A stretch of DNA of 30,536 bases from Clostridium sp. CAG:169 (GCA_000435195.1 FR880129.1:1-30536); one strand, 5' to 3'. Shown: positions 1 to 7,714, counted from the first letter of the stretch. A program made the numbers and translations. The notes: a model not told the origin generated them from the letters alone.

Positions 1-833
1 GCTTTTTCTGCCATCTCGCGCGGATTATAGAACTTGTTGAGGATCAAAGTCTGCGCCATCATAAACAGGTTGGACAAAATCCAGTACATACCAACGCCTG
101 CCGGCACCTGGAATGCGATGTACAGCGACATCAGCGGGGAAACAAACATCATGACCTTCATGGTGCCGGCTCCCGGACCTTCCATTGCTGCCGGATTGAT
201 CTTCATCGAAATCCAGGAAACTGCAAATGCGGTCACACCGGACAGAATCGGGATCAGCATCAAAACGTTCAGTCCAAACGAAGGGGTTTCGCCCAGGTTG
301 ATTCCTAAAAAGTTCAGGTTGAACGACTGAACTGCGTTGATAAAGTCAGCTCCCATGGCGGAATATGCCTCAGGATTTGCCTGTACCGAAGAGATGATTG
401 CGGTCTGCGGCGAATATTGGCTGAATGCAATTCCCAAGCCCTTGAGAATCTCTGTTGCCTGTGCAATCACTTCGTTGCTCATGCCCAGGATGTGACGCAT
501 CGGGTTGTAGATAACGTCGATGAGTCCAAACAGAACCAGGAAGGTAATCAGCATCGGAAGACATCCGCCTGCCGGATTGTACTTCTCCCGCTCATAGAGC
601 TTCTGCATCTCTTCGTTCATCTTCTGCTGGTTCTTTGCATACATCTTCTGGATTTCCTGCATCTGCGGCTGGATTGCTGCGATCTTAGCAGAAGATTTCT
701 GCTGCTTGATGGACAGCGGCACCATTACCAGCTTGATTAACAGGGTAAACAGGATCAGCGACCAGCCGTAGCTGTGCAGCAGATTGTACAGCAGCCGCAT
801 AATAAGCCCTAGCGGGTAACCAAGAATATACAT
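1..833 (-). CDS. yidC: YidC/Oxa1 membrane protein insertase, 3' end cut by window edge
   Basis: Inserts and folds membrane proteins, alone or with SecYEG. Reading the minus strand from ATG at 833 gives an open frame to the window edge (277 codons, no stop reached). It begins MYILGYPLGLIMRLLYNLLH and contains the hallmark stretch SLILFTLLIKLVMVPLSIKQ, a charged cytoplasmic loop (QKMYAKNQQKMNEEMQKLYE), then PAGGCLPMLITFLVLFGLID and later YIAFQVPAGVGMYWILSNLF, all typical of the Oxa1/YidC core. A GGAGGT ribosome binding site lies just upstream. It is the last visible gene of the rpmH-rnpA-yidD-yidC cluster, 123 nt after yidD. This family normally has five membrane spans, and the conserved cytosol-facing arginine region is present (MVPLSIKQQK follows it). 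The true C-terminus is not visible. Confidence 0.95.
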   Translation of the reverse strand, partial: MYILGYPLGLIMRLLYNLLHSYGWSLILFTLLIKLVMVPLSIKQQKSSAKIAAIQPQMQEIQKMYAKNQQKMNEEMQKLYEREKYNPAGGCLPMLITFLVLFGLIDVIYNPMRHILGMSNEVIAQATEILKGLGIAFSQYSPQTAIISSVQANPEAYSAMGADFINAVQSFNLNFLGINLGETPSFGLNVLMLIPILSGVTAFAVSWISMKINPAAMEGPGAGTMKVMMFVSPLMSLYIAFQVPAGVGMYWILSNLFMMAQTLILNKFYNPREMAEK

Positions 834-956
834 CGAAAACCTCCAATTCTGCACCCATGCTGCAAAACCTTCCGCACGGATGCTGCGCGCCTGCAGCTTC
901 TTTTTACAGCGCGACTTCTTTTGTGCCCAGCAGGACATTTCTGGTAAAGGTCGGTA

Positions 957-1190
957 TTATCTGTCCTCTCTCCATTTTTCGGGCACCGGATCATAGCCTC
1001 CGGGGTGAAACGGGTGACATTTCAAGATGCGCCGCAGCGCAAGATAACCGCCCCGCAGCGCGCCAAATCGCTCAATAGCGGTAAAGGCATACGCTGAACA
1101 GGTCGGATAAAAACGACATCGCGGCGGAAAAAGGGGGGAAATCGCCTTTTGATAAAAGCGAATCAACAAAAGCATCAGTCGTTTGATCAT
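957..1190 (-). CDS. yidD: Membrane protein insertion efficiency factor YidD
   Basis: Small membrane-associated protein, 77 aa, that helps YidC-dependent insertion. It matches the family closely: an amphipathic N-terminus (MIKRLMLLLIRFYQKAISPL), the signature CRFYPTCSAYA at residues 25-35, and the C-terminal CHPFHPGGYDPVP at 59-71. The length is normal (about 70-85 aa). The start at 1190 has a GGGAGGCG ribosome binding site about 9 nt upstream. It sits 55 nt after rnpA and 123 nt before yidC, the usual order. The 123-nt gap to yidC holds no convincing extra gene. Confidence 0.95.
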   Translation of the reverse strand: MIKRLMLLLIRFYQKAISPLFPPRCRFYPTCSAYAFTAIERFGALRGGYLALRRILKCHPFHPGGYDPVPEKWREDR

Positions 1191-1245
1191 GCTGCCGACG
1201 CCTCCCTTTGCTTTCCTTCCTTATAATACATCCTTTGTCTTTCCC

Positions 1246-1689
1246 TTATTGTTCTCTTGCAGCTCCCCTGTGTTCGGAAGCCTTCTGCCCTTTGGGCAGA
1301 TTCTTTTTGGGTGATCGTCCCTTTGCTTTTGCTGGATTGGCGTTTGGTTTGGACTTGTCCGGTCTTGTAAGGCTCTGGATTTGTTTTTTGAGGACCGGTT
1401 CGAGTTCGGTTGATTTTGCCTGCGGCGTTTTCATCCGCGCAACAAACACAAAATCCCATCCCTGCTCGATTTGGGTGTTCACCTGAGCAAACGCCGCCCG
1501 TATGATTCTCTTGCAGCGATTGCGACAGACTGCCTTTCCGATTTTTTTGGTGACGGTAATACCGATGCGGTTATAGCCCAGGCGATTTTTGCTGGCATAG
1601 GTAACGATCAACGGATGGACAGCGCTGCTTCCTTTATAATAAAGGCGCCGGAAATCTCTGTTGAGCTTTAAGGTAGTCTTTTTATTCAA
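1246..1689 (-). CDS. rnpA: Ribonuclease P protein component
   Basis: Protein subunit of RNase P; binds the RNase P RNA and helps remove 5' leaders from pre-tRNA. The 147-aa product shows the family signature RNRCKRIIR at residues 56-64 and the N-terminal aromatic/basic stretch LNRDFRRLYYKG. I chose the TTG start at 1689, which is 7 nt downstream of a GGAGGA site. The usual length is about 110-120 aa. Residues 110-147 form an extra lysine-, arginine- and proline-rich tail with no recognisable fold, probably a disordered RNA-binding extension. The gene follows rpmH, with a terminator-like hairpin between the two. Confidence 0.95.
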   Translation of the reverse strand: MNKKTTLKLNRDFRRLYYKGSSAVHPLIVTYASKNRLGYNRIGITVTKKIGKAVCRNRCKRIIRAAFAQVNTQIEQGWDFVFVARMKTPQAKSTELEPVLKKQIQSLTRPDKSKPNANPAKAKGRSPKKNLPKGQKASEHRGAAREQ

Positions 1690-1711
1690 AGCGTCTCCTC
1701 CATCCTGTGAT

Positions 1712-1746
1712 AGATAAAAAGAAAGACCACTTATCGGGATAAGTGG
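1712..1746 (-). terminator. Terminator-like hairpin between rpmH and rnpA
   Basis: Perfect 8-bp inverted repeat CCACTTAT (1727-1734) / ATAAGTGG (1739-1746) with a 4-nt loop. On the minus strand it is followed directly by a T-rich run (TCTTTCTTTTTAT). It lies downstream of rpmH and upstream of rnpA, so it would reduce read-through from the strongly needed ribosomal protein gene into rnpA, yidD and yidC. Confidence 0.7.
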
Positions 1747-1890
1747 CCTGCTTATTCTGGAATGAAAGGTGGAAGGCAGAATAAACAGAGCCTGCCCCTG
1801 TCTCCTACCGGTTTATTATAAACCGTCATTCCCCTCAAAATGCAGCCAGCGCCGCCTCAAGCGGCTCCGGTCTGCTTTGTCAAACAGCGA

Positions 1891-2025
1891 TTAGTAGCTC
1901 AGCTGCTTTCTGCCTTTTGCTCTTCTGCGTGCGAGAACTTTGCGGCCATTTTTGGTAGCCATTCTCTTTCTGAAGCCGTGCTCTTTCTTTCTCTGCAGCT
2001 TCTTTGGCTGATAGGTTCTGATCAT
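1891..2025 (-). CDS. rpmH: 50S ribosomal protein L34
   Basis: Large-subunit ribosomal protein, 44 aa, very basic. Reading the minus strand from ATG at 2025 gives MIRTYQPKKLQRKKEHGFRK and then RMATKNGRKVLARRRAKGRK, ending QLSY and TAA at 1891. This is the canonical L34 sequence and length (44 aa; TYQP, HGFR.RM and GR.VL..RR.KGR motifs). A GGGAGG ribosome binding site lies 9 nt upstream. It heads the minus-strand cluster behind a near-consensus promoter. Confidence 0.98.
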   Translation of the reverse strand: MIRTYQPKKLQRKKEHGFRKRMATKNGRKVLARRRAKGRKQLSY

Positions 2026-2066
2026 TCTTCTCGACCTCCCTTCAAGACGAAACCTTACAGAATAGA

Positions 2067-2095
2067 ATTATAGACAAAAAAGCCGCAAAAGTCAA
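2067..2095 (-). promoter_or_regulatory. Sigma-A promoter of rpmH cluster
   Basis: On the minus strand: -35 TTGACT (2090-2095), 17-bp spacer, -10 TATAAT (2067-2072). It lies 41 nt upstream of the rpmH start codon, pointing away from dnaA. Confidence 0.85.
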
Positions 2096-2354
2096 GAGAA
2101 TCAAAGGGTTTCTCCCCTTTAAATTTCCGAAATATTTTATCCAAATCCTTTTTTCTTCCTCCTTTTTGCCGGGCATCGGCTCTGGGAGTGGTGTACAGCT
2201 GCTATCTTGCACTCACTTTTTTCCGGTTTTAGATGCGTTTGGCTTCTGATGTTTCCTTCCCTCATTTTTCTGTTTTTGGCGCTGTCCATAAAAACTTCCA
2301 AAAAATTCATCTGTAATCTGTTTAGGATTACCCGTTAAAAACAGTTGAAAGCCC

Positions 2355-2384
2355 TTGAAATCCCCCTCTTTTTTATGTTAAAAT
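2355..2384 (+). promoter_or_regulatory. Probable dnaA promoter
   Basis: -35 TTGAAA (2355-2360), 18-bp spacer, -10 TAAAAT (2379-2384) preceded by an extended -10 TG. It lies about 300 nt upstream of the chosen dnaA start; no better candidate was seen nearer. Confidence 0.55.
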
Positions 2385-2547
2385 ATTGTGTGTAAAAGTC
2401 GTTGAAAAATTGTTTTCCAAATCCTTTCCACTTATTTTCACAATCTTCCTACCATCTCTTTCCCTGATGCGGAAAGCTTGTTGGCGGATTCGTGGATTGA
2501 TTGTGGAATCCAATTCAAGGCTGTGAAACAAAACCGCATATTTATTC

Positions 2548-2576
2548 ACCCCCTGCAAAGCTCTGGAGGGGGTTTT
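2548..2576 (+). terminator. Terminator-like hairpin in the dnaA leader
   Basis: Perfect 7-bp stem ACCCCCT (2548-2554) / AGGGGGT (2567-2573) with a 12-nt loop, followed by only four T residues (2573-2576, the first of them paired). It sits between the putative promoter and the dnaA start, so it could be an attenuator or a transcript-stabilising leader hairpin. Confidence 0.4.
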
Positions 2577-2685
2577 CCTATCTGCGCCTGCATTGGTGAA
2601 ATCCTGCCGGGATTTGGGAGTACCGGCAAGGACAGGCTATCATCTGATAGATGTGGTTTTGATCAATCAAGAAGGGGACCGAGCT

Positions 2686-4074
2686 ATGGAATCGTTTAAG
2701 GAATTATTTGAGATGGTCAAGGAATACACGCGACAATATGTGATTGACTCGCATGAACTGTCGGAGATTGCCTATCAGGTCTGGATCAAAAGCCTGGAGC
2801 CGGTAAGCTTTGACGGAAATACTGCCGTGTTGTTCATTAAAGCTGAATTTATGAAGAAGATCGTGGAAGAAAAATACCTCGGTCTGCTCAACCGCGCCTT
2901 CGAGGCCGTGGTTGGTTTTCCGGTACAAATCGAGATTCGTTGTGAAACCTCCGGTCAGTCCGACCGCTCGGAGGGCACCGCTTCGGTGCAGACCTCCTCT
3001 GCTTCTCCGGTTTTGCCATCCTACAGCCAGGAAGAGATCGACATGAACAGCCAAGGCGGAGAATACGAATATACCTTCTCCACCTTTATCGTGGGCAGCT
3101 CGAACAAATTTGCACAGGCAGCCTGTCGTGCCGTTGCACAAAATCCTGCCAACGCCTACAATCCCCTGTTCATCTACGGTGGATCCGGTTTGGGCAAAAC
3201 CCACCTGTTATATGCCATCGCCGCAGAAATCAAAGAAAACCGCCCCAATACCAACGTCATTTATGTAAAAGGTGAAGAGTTTACCAACGAACTGATTGCT
3301 GCTATCGGTGCCGAATCCACCAAAGAATTTCACGATAAATACCGCCAGGCAGACGTCCTTCTGGTCGATGACATCCAGTTTATCGGCGGCAAGGAGAGCA
3401 CCCAGGAGGAATTTTTCCACACCTTTAATTCCCTTTACCAGGCAGGCAAGCAGATTGTCCTGACCTCCGACCGACCGCCAAAAGAGATCAAAACACTGGA
3501 GGAGCGACTGCGCACCCGCTTTGAATGGGGACTGATTGCCGACATTCAGCCACCGGATTTTGAAACCAGAATTGCCATTATCAAGCGCAAAGCCGAATTG
3601 CTGGACCTGGATATTCCGAATGTAGTGGAGGAATACATTGCCAACCACGTCAAAAACAACATCCGTCAGCTGGAAGGGGTGGTTAAAAAGCTCAACGCCT
3701 ATAATAAACTGGCACAAACCCCGCCTTCCATCCTGCTTGCGCAAAGTGCAATCCGCGAAATTTTAACCGATAACCAGCCAATTCCTGTAACGGTGGAGCG
3801 GATCATCTCAGAGGTCGGTCGTACCTTCGGCGTCAGTGCCGAGGACATCCGTTCTTCCAAGCGTTCCTCTCAGATTTCCAATGCCCGTCAGATTGCTATG
3901 TATGTCATCCGCGAAATTACGCAGATGTCGATGGCAGCTATTGGAAATGAATTTGGCGGCAGAGACCATTCCACCGTGGTTTACGCAACCGGACAGGTTG
4001 TCAAAAACATGAAGCAGGACACCAAATATAAAGAAACTGTCGAGGACATCATCAAAAATATTCGTGACGCATAA
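2686..4074 (+). CDS. dnaA: Chromosomal replication initiator protein DnaA
   Basis: AAA+ ATPase that binds DnaA boxes and opens oriC. The 462-aa product has all four domains: an N-terminal helicase-loading domain (about 1-80), a variable serine-rich linker (about 85-120), the AAA+ domain with Walker A GGSGLGKTHLL (K171) and Walker B LLVDDIQFI (D228-D229), and a C-terminal DNA-binding domain with GRDHSTVVYA. The frame stays open upstream to 2593, but I chose ATG at 2686. It has an AAGAAGGGGA ribosome binding site 6 nt upstream, and MESFKELFEMVKEYTRQ aligns with the normal DnaA N-terminus. The gene is alone in its transcript: a terminator follows at 4118, and dnaN has its own promoter. Confidence 0.98.
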   Translation: MESFKELFEMVKEYTRQYVIDSHELSEIAYQVWIKSLEPVSFDGNTAVLFIKAEFMKKIVEEKYLGLLNRAFEAVVGFPVQIEIRCETSGQSDRSEGTASVQTSSASPVLPSYSQEEIDMNSQGGEYEYTFSTFIVGSSNKFAQAACRAVAQNPANAYNPLFIYGGSGLGKTHLLYAIAAEIKENRPNTNVIYVKGEEFTNELIAAIGAESTKEFHDKYRQADVLLVDDIQFIGGKESTQEEFFHTFNSLYQAGKQIVLTSDRPPKEIKTLEERLRTRFEWGLIADIQPPDFETRIAIIKRKAELLDLDIPNVVEEYIANHVKNNIRQLEGVVKKLNAYNKLAQTPPSILLAQSAIREILTDNQPIPVTVERIISEVGRTFGVSAEDIRSSKRSSQISNARQIAMYVIREITQMSMAAIGNEFGGRDHSTVVYATGQVVKNMKQDTKYKETVEDIIKNIRDA

Positions 4075-4117
4075 TCTGTCGTGATTTTTCCACAGATCAT
4101 CCGGCAGAAACTTTTGA

Positions 4118-4155
4118 AAGGGGTGGGGGAAAGTTCGTTCCTCACCCCTTTTTCA
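4118..4155 (+). terminator. Intrinsic terminator after dnaA
   Basis: Stem AAGGGGTG (4118-4125) / CACCCCTT (4143-4150), extended by inner G/C pairs, followed by a T run. Located 44 nt after the dnaA stop codon. Confidence 0.75.
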
Positions 4156-4401
4156 GAATCCTTTTCTTTTAATTTCCCCCATTTCACATTTTTTATTTCC
4201 ACAGATTCCTCCTCCCCTTTTTATTCTCCTGTTCTCTTTCTGTTCTCACCGTTATCTTCACATATTTTCAACTATTTCCACCATTTTTTCAACCATTTTC
4301 CATACACCGTTTTTCTATCTCCACTTTTTCACGATTTTCAAAACCGATTTTCCCAGCTCTCGTAGCCCTTCTTTATCGCATGTTTGTGCGATTTGTTTGA
4401 T

Positions 4402-4475
4402 TTCTTCACAAATCCACGGCCTCTACTACTACTACTACCTTTATATTTTTCTTTTCTTATCCTTTTTCTGCAATT
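4402..4475 (+). promoter_or_regulatory. Origin unwinding element: DnaA box, GC patch, DnaA-trios, AT-rich DUE
   Basis: In order: DnaA-box-like TTCTTCACA (4402-4410); GC-rich CCACGGCCT (4414-4422); five perfect CTA triplets (4423-4437); then an A/T- and pyrimidine-rich run from 4439. On the complementary strand, read 3' to 5', the triplets are GAT repeats, the DnaA-trio motif described for Bacillus subtilis, which loads DnaA onto single-stranded DNA next to a DnaA box. Five uninterrupted perfect trios is a strong signal. Confidence 0.8.
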
Positions 4476-4679
4476 TTGCTTCTTTCCTTCATCCATTTTC
4501 TGAAACTCTTTTCATTTCATTCAATCAGCCGTTTCCAGAGCAACCTGCTCCTTTATGGAAATAGAACAAATCTCCAGCAACCTGCAACCAGAAAAAATAT
4601 TCCGATTAATCCCGCCACACTGTTTTTGTTACACGCACACCCTCTCTTTTCTTTTTCAAAACTTCTAAAGAAAGTCACA

Positions 4680-4708
4680 ATGAAACTTTTTCAAATTTAT
4701 GTTATAAT
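4680..4708 (+). promoter_or_regulatory. dnaN promoter
   Basis: -35 ATGAAA (4680-4685), 17-bp spacer, -10 TATAAT (4703-4708) with an extended -10 TG (4700-4701). It lies 37 nt upstream of the dnaN start and would drive the dnaN-yaaA-recF-remB operon. Confidence 0.8.
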
Positions 4709-4745
4709 AGGTCTTATCAGATCAAAAAGGAGGATGTCCTACCCT

Positions 4746-5852
4746 ATGAAAATCATCTGCCAAAAGGACCTGCTGGTGGAAGCAGTGTCCAATGTTTCCC
4801 GCGCTGTTTGCGCAAAATCACCGATTCCGGCTCTGGAGGGAATCCTGCTCAAAGCAGAAGAGGGCACACTTGAGCTGACCGGCTACGACCTGGAACTTGG
4901 AATCGTCACCACCATTGAATCCAAAACAGAGCAGGTAGGAGAACTGGTTCTTTCTGCCAGACTTTTGCTGGACATCATCCGACGCATTCCTGGAGAAACG
5001 GTCAGCATCCTTTCCGACGAACGGTTTCTTGCCACCATCCGTGGCGGTGCATCGGAATTTACCATCCCCGGCTTGAGTGCGGAGGAATACCCGGAACTGC
5101 CCAATGTACAGCAGCAGTCGGATCTGGTCCTCAAGCAGGGCGTTCTCAAATCGATGATCGACCAGACCCTCTTTGCCATTGCGACCACCGACTCCAAGCC
5201 GGTCCATACCGGCTCTTTGTTCGACATCAAAGACTCCTGCGTCACCTTGGTTTCGGTGGACGGCTACCGTTTGGCACTGCGCCGCGAGCCGATTGTGTCC
5301 GACCTGACCACCCAATTCATCGTGCCGGGCAAAACGCTCTCTGAAATTTCCAAGCTGCTCAAGGAAGAGGAGGAAGAGGTTTACCTGGTGGTATCCAGCA
5401 AACATATCGTCTTCCGCATTGGAGGATATTATGTGGTATCCCGTCTGCTGGAGGGGGATTTCCTCGATTACAACGCTGCCATCCCAAAATTGAGCAAGAC
5501 AACCGTCAAGGTCAACACACGCAGCTTGACCGATGCAGTAGAAAGAACCTCTCTTCTCATCTCCGACCGCCTGCGCAGCCCAATCCGCCTGGCAGTTACC
5601 GAACAGACCGTTCAGCTCAACTGCTCGACCACCATGGGAAAAGCGCACGACGAAGTGGAATGTGAGATGACCGGAGAGCCGGTCAGCATGGGCTTTAACA
5701 ACAAATACCTGTTGGATGCGCTCAAAGCGTCCGACTGTGATATGATCAAGATGGAGATCAACGGTGCGCTGTCTCCGATGCGTGTGATGCCGCTGGAAGG
5801 GGAAAGCTTCCTCTTCCTCGTACTGCCAGTGAGGGTGAAGAATGATGACTAA
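4746..5852 (+). CDS. dnaN: DNA polymerase III beta subunit (sliding clamp)
   Basis: Ring-shaped clamp that tethers DNA polymerase III and binds many repair factors. The 368-aa product has the normal length and ends. It starts MKIICQKDLLVEAVSNVSRA, has the domain-typical ALEGILLKAEEGTLELTGYD and FTIPGLSAEEYPELP, and ends FLFLVLPVRVKNDD, where the family usually has LVLPVR. The frame is open upstream to 4476. ATG at 4734 directly abuts the AAAAAGGAGG site (no spacing), so the next in-frame ATG at 4746 (12 nt spacing) is preferred and gives the canonical N-terminus. Its end overlaps the following S4 gene by 11 nt, indicating translational coupling. Confidence 0.97.
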   Translation: MKIICQKDLLVEAVSNVSRAVCAKSPIPALEGILLKAEEGTLELTGYDLELGIVTTIESKTEQVGELVLSARLLLDIIRRIPGETVSILSDERFLATIRGGASEFTIPGLSAEEYPELPNVQQQSDLVLKQGVLKSMIDQTLFAIATTDSKPVHTGSLFDIKDSCVTLVSVDGYRLALRREPIVSDLTTQFIVPGKTLSEISKLLKEEEEEVYLVVSSKHIVFRIGGYYVVSRLLEGDFLDYNAAIPKLSKTTVKVNTRSLTDAVERTSLLISDRLRSPIRLAVTEQTVQLNCSTTMGKAHDEVECEMTGEPVSMGFNNKYLLDALKASDCDMIKMEINGALSPMRVMPLEGESFLFLVLPVRVKNDD

Positions 5853-6072
5853 AACAGAAAAAATCGTGATTCGAACAGAATTTATCAAATTGGACTCCTT
5901 TATCAAATACGCAGGGTTGACCGATACCGGCGGGCAGGCAAAAGAGATTGTGCTTGCCGGAATGGTGAAGGTCAACGGAGAGGTCTGCACCATGCGCGGC
6001 AAGAAGATCCGCCCGGGAGACGTTGTGGAAGCGGACGGATGGCGTTTTGAAGCCGTCGCGGAAGAAGAATAG
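5842..6072 (+). CDS. yaaA: S4-domain RNA-binding protein YaaA
   Basis: Small 76-aa S4-type RNA-binding protein found between dnaN and recF in most Firmicutes; B. subtilis YaaA (RlbA) is linked to ribosome large-subunit biogenesis. The S4 fold is visible: IKLDSFIKYAGLTDTGGQAK, then VLAGMVKVNGEVCTMRGKKI and RPGDVV. The start overlaps the dnaN stop (ATGATGACTAA); ATG at 5842 or 5845 could be used. It ends 18 nt before recF and is part of the dnaN operon. Confidence 0.92.
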   Translation: MMTKTEKIVIRTEFIKLDSFIKYAGLTDTGGQAKEIVLAGMVKVNGEVCTMRGKKIRPGDVVEADGWRFEAVAEEE

Positions 6073-6090
6073 CAAACAGGAGGTGCGCCG

Positions 6091-7224
6091 GTGAGGATCA
6101 AAAGCATCGAGCTGCAAAACTTTCGAAATATCGCTTCTCTTTCTTTGCAGGCAGCGCCGGATGTCAATGTGATTCACGGTGAAAATGCACAGGGAAAGAC
6201 CAATTTAACCGAAGCAATCTGGATGTTTACCGGTGCAAAAAGTTTCCGCGGAGCCAAGGACCGGGAGATGATTCGCTTTGGAGAGGACCACTGCCGCACC
6301 GACCTGGTGTTTCAGAGCGCACTGCGGGAGGAAACTGCCAGCATCGAGCTGAATCAACCGGATGCACGCGGAGAAAAGCGGGCAAAGACCGTCTGCCTCA
6401 ATGAGGTCCCTTTGAACAGCGCGGCAGAGCTTGCCGGTCAGTTCTATGCGGTGGTCTTTTCTCCTGCCCACCTTTCGCTGGTGCGGGAGGGTCCTGCGCT
6501 GCGCCGAAAGTTTTTGGACACCGCCATCGGTCAGATTATGCCGCGCTATGGGCATTATCTGCATGAGTATCAGCGCACCCTTTTGCAGCGCAATACCCTG
6601 CTCAAGGATGCAGAACGGCACCCGCAGCTGCTGGAAACGATGGAAATCTGGGAGGAGAACCTTGCCCGCGCAGCGGCAGCGGTTGCTTTTTGCCGCGCAC
6701 GCTATGTGGAACGTATCCGCCCACTGGCAGCACAGGTCTATGAGGGGATTTCCTCCGGCAGAGAGCAGTTTGACCTGCATTATCTGTGCGGCGTCAATGA
6801 ACCGCACAGCTGCACCCGGGATCAACTGCGCAGCTACTATCAGCAGCAGCTGTACCGGGAGCGGGAGGAGGATATGATCCGCGGCGCCACCCAGTGCGGT
6901 CCGCACCGGGACGACCTGGAGCTGCTGGTCAACGGGATGCCCATGCGTCTGTACGGCTCCCAGGGACAGCAGCGCAGCGGGGTGCTGGCTTTAAAGATGG
7001 CAGAGTGCAGCATGGTCGAGGAGGTCACCAGCGAGGCTCCTGTGGTGCTGCTGGACGATGTTATGAGCGAACTGGATGCAGGCAGGCGGGACTATCTGCT
7101 CAACCACCTGGACAACCGGCAGGTCTTCGTCACCTGCTGCGATGATGCCAGCTTTCGCGGACTCAAAGGCGGCAGCAGCTTTCTGCTGCACGCAGGTCAG
7201 CTGGTCAGGACCGAACGATTTTAG
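6091..7224 (+). CDS. recF: DNA replication and repair protein RecF
   Basis: SMC-like ATPase that helps load RecA at single-strand gaps and stalled forks. The 377-aa product has a normal length. Visible motifs: N-terminal IKSIELQNFRNI, Walker A GENAQGKT (residues 30-37), the ABC-type signature region YGSQGQQRSGVLALKMAE, and Walker B PVVLLDDVMSELDAGRR near the C-terminus. The start is a GTG at 6091 with an AGGAGG site 7 nt upstream. It lies between yaaA and remB in the same transcript. Confidence 0.97.
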   Translation: MRIKSIELQNFRNIASLSLQAAPDVNVIHGENAQGKTNLTEAIWMFTGAKSFRGAKDREMIRFGEDHCRTDLVFQSALREETASIELNQPDARGEKRAKTVCLNEVPLNSAAELAGQFYAVVFSPAHLSLVREGPALRRKFLDTAIGQIMPRYGHYLHEYQRTLLQRNTLLKDAERHPQLLETMEIWEENLARAAAAVAFCRARYVERIRPLAAQVYEGISSGREQFDLHYLCGVNEPHSCTRDQLRSYYQQQLYREREEDMIRGATQCGPHRDDLELLVNGMPMRLYGSQGQQRSGVLALKMAECSMVEEVTSEAPVVLLDDVMSELDAGRRDYLLNHLDNRQVFVTCCDDASFRGLKGGSSFLLHAGQLVRTERF

Positions 7225-7240
7225 GAAAGAGGGGGAAGGG

Positions 7241-7510
7241 ATGTACCTGCATCTGGGAGGAGATGTCGTGGTGCGCAGCAGCGACATCATCGGGATCTTC
7301 GATATTGAAAATACCTCGGTGTCCAAGCTGACCAAGGAATATTTGGGTGAGCAGGAAAAGCGGCATCGGGTCATCACCGTTTCCCCGGAGCTGCCCAAAT
7401 CCTTTATTGTGTGCCGGGAAAGGGATGGGATTACGGTGTATATTTCACAGATTTCCTGTTCTACCCTGCGCAAACGAAGCGGCTTTATCGACCGGCTGGG
7501 ACTGATGTAA
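7241..7510 (+). CDS. remB: DUF370/RemA-family regulator (RemB-like)
   Basis: 89-aa protein of the RemA/DUF370 family. The gene between recF and gyrB in B. subtilis is remB (yaaB), tied to biofilm matrix control. It shows the family pattern MYLHLGGDVVVRSSDIIGIF, then SKSFIVC-like (PKSFIVCRERDGITVYIS) and ends RSGFIDRLGLM. I chose ATG at 7241 with a GAGGGGGAAGGG site. It lies 16 nt after recF and ends the operon, followed by a strong terminator. The role in this organism is inferred from synteny only. Confidence 0.9.
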   Translation: MYLHLGGDVVVRSSDIIGIFDIENTSVSKLTKEYLGEQEKRHRVITVSPELPKSFIVCRERDGITVYISQISCSTLRKRSGFIDRLGLM

Positions 7511-7529
7511 AATCAAATGAAAACCCAAT

Positions 7530-7570
7530 GGGAGCACCCTGCAAAACAAAGGGTGCTCCCGTTTCTTTTT
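7530..7570 (+). terminator. Intrinsic terminator after remB
   Basis: Perfect 11-bp stem GGGAGCACCCT (7530-7540) / AGGGTGCTCCC (7550-7560) with a 9-nt loop and a downstream T-rich run. It ends the dnaN-remB transcript. Confidence 0.9.
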
Positions 7571-7655
7571 AAAAAGCGCAAAAAGCCGATGGTTATCAGA
7601 AAAAACGGACTTTTTTAAAAAATACATATTAGAAGAAAAGAATCCATAAAATAAG

Positions 7656-7685
7656 TTGTAATGGCAAGGGGAAATATGGTATAAT
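7656..7685 (+). promoter_or_regulatory. gyrB promoter
   Basis: -35 TTGTAA (7656-7661), 18-bp spacer, -10 TATAAT (7680-7685) preceded by TGG. It drives gyrB, the two YcxB-like genes and gyrA. Confidence 0.75.
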
Positions 7686-7714
7686 GAAAAGGTATCAGAA
7701 CAAGAAAAAATACA

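Larger units (their letters stand above)
2096..2685 (+). other. rpmH-dnaA intergenic region and dnaA leader (590 nt)
   Basis: No gene seen. It contains a probable dnaA promoter (2355-2384), a GC-stem hairpin with a T tail (2548-2576), and an AT-rich stretch. I looked for DnaA boxes (TTATNCACA on either strand) and found only poor matches around 2430-2445 and 2500-2510. The leader from the putative transcription start to the dnaA start codon is about 300 nt, which is long. A small inverted repeat (CATCT/AGATG) lies at 2641-2653. Confidence 0.5.
4075..4745 (+). other. oriC: dnaA-dnaN intergenic region, probable oriC (671 nt)
   Basis: No gene. After the dnaA terminator the top strand becomes strongly pyrimidine-rich (about 4140-4520, very few G). 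It contains near-consensus DnaA boxes ending in CCACA or TCACA on the top strand: TTTTCCACA (4086-4094, one mismatch to TTATCCACA), ATTTCCACA (4195-4203), ATCTTCACA (4254-4262) and TTCTTCACA (4402-4410, one mismatch to TTATNCACA). A hairpin ATCGCA/TGCGAT lies at 4375-4392. Next come a GC patch, DnaA-trio repeats and an AT-rich run, then the dnaN promoter. This organisation and position match known Gram-positive origins, where the unwinding site lies between dnaA and dnaN. Not proven experimentally. Confidence 0.8.

Noticed and set aside
2400..2520. DnaA boxes upstream of dnaA
   Set aside because: Only matches with two or more mismatches were found; the dnaA-dnaN gap has better boxes and the trio element.
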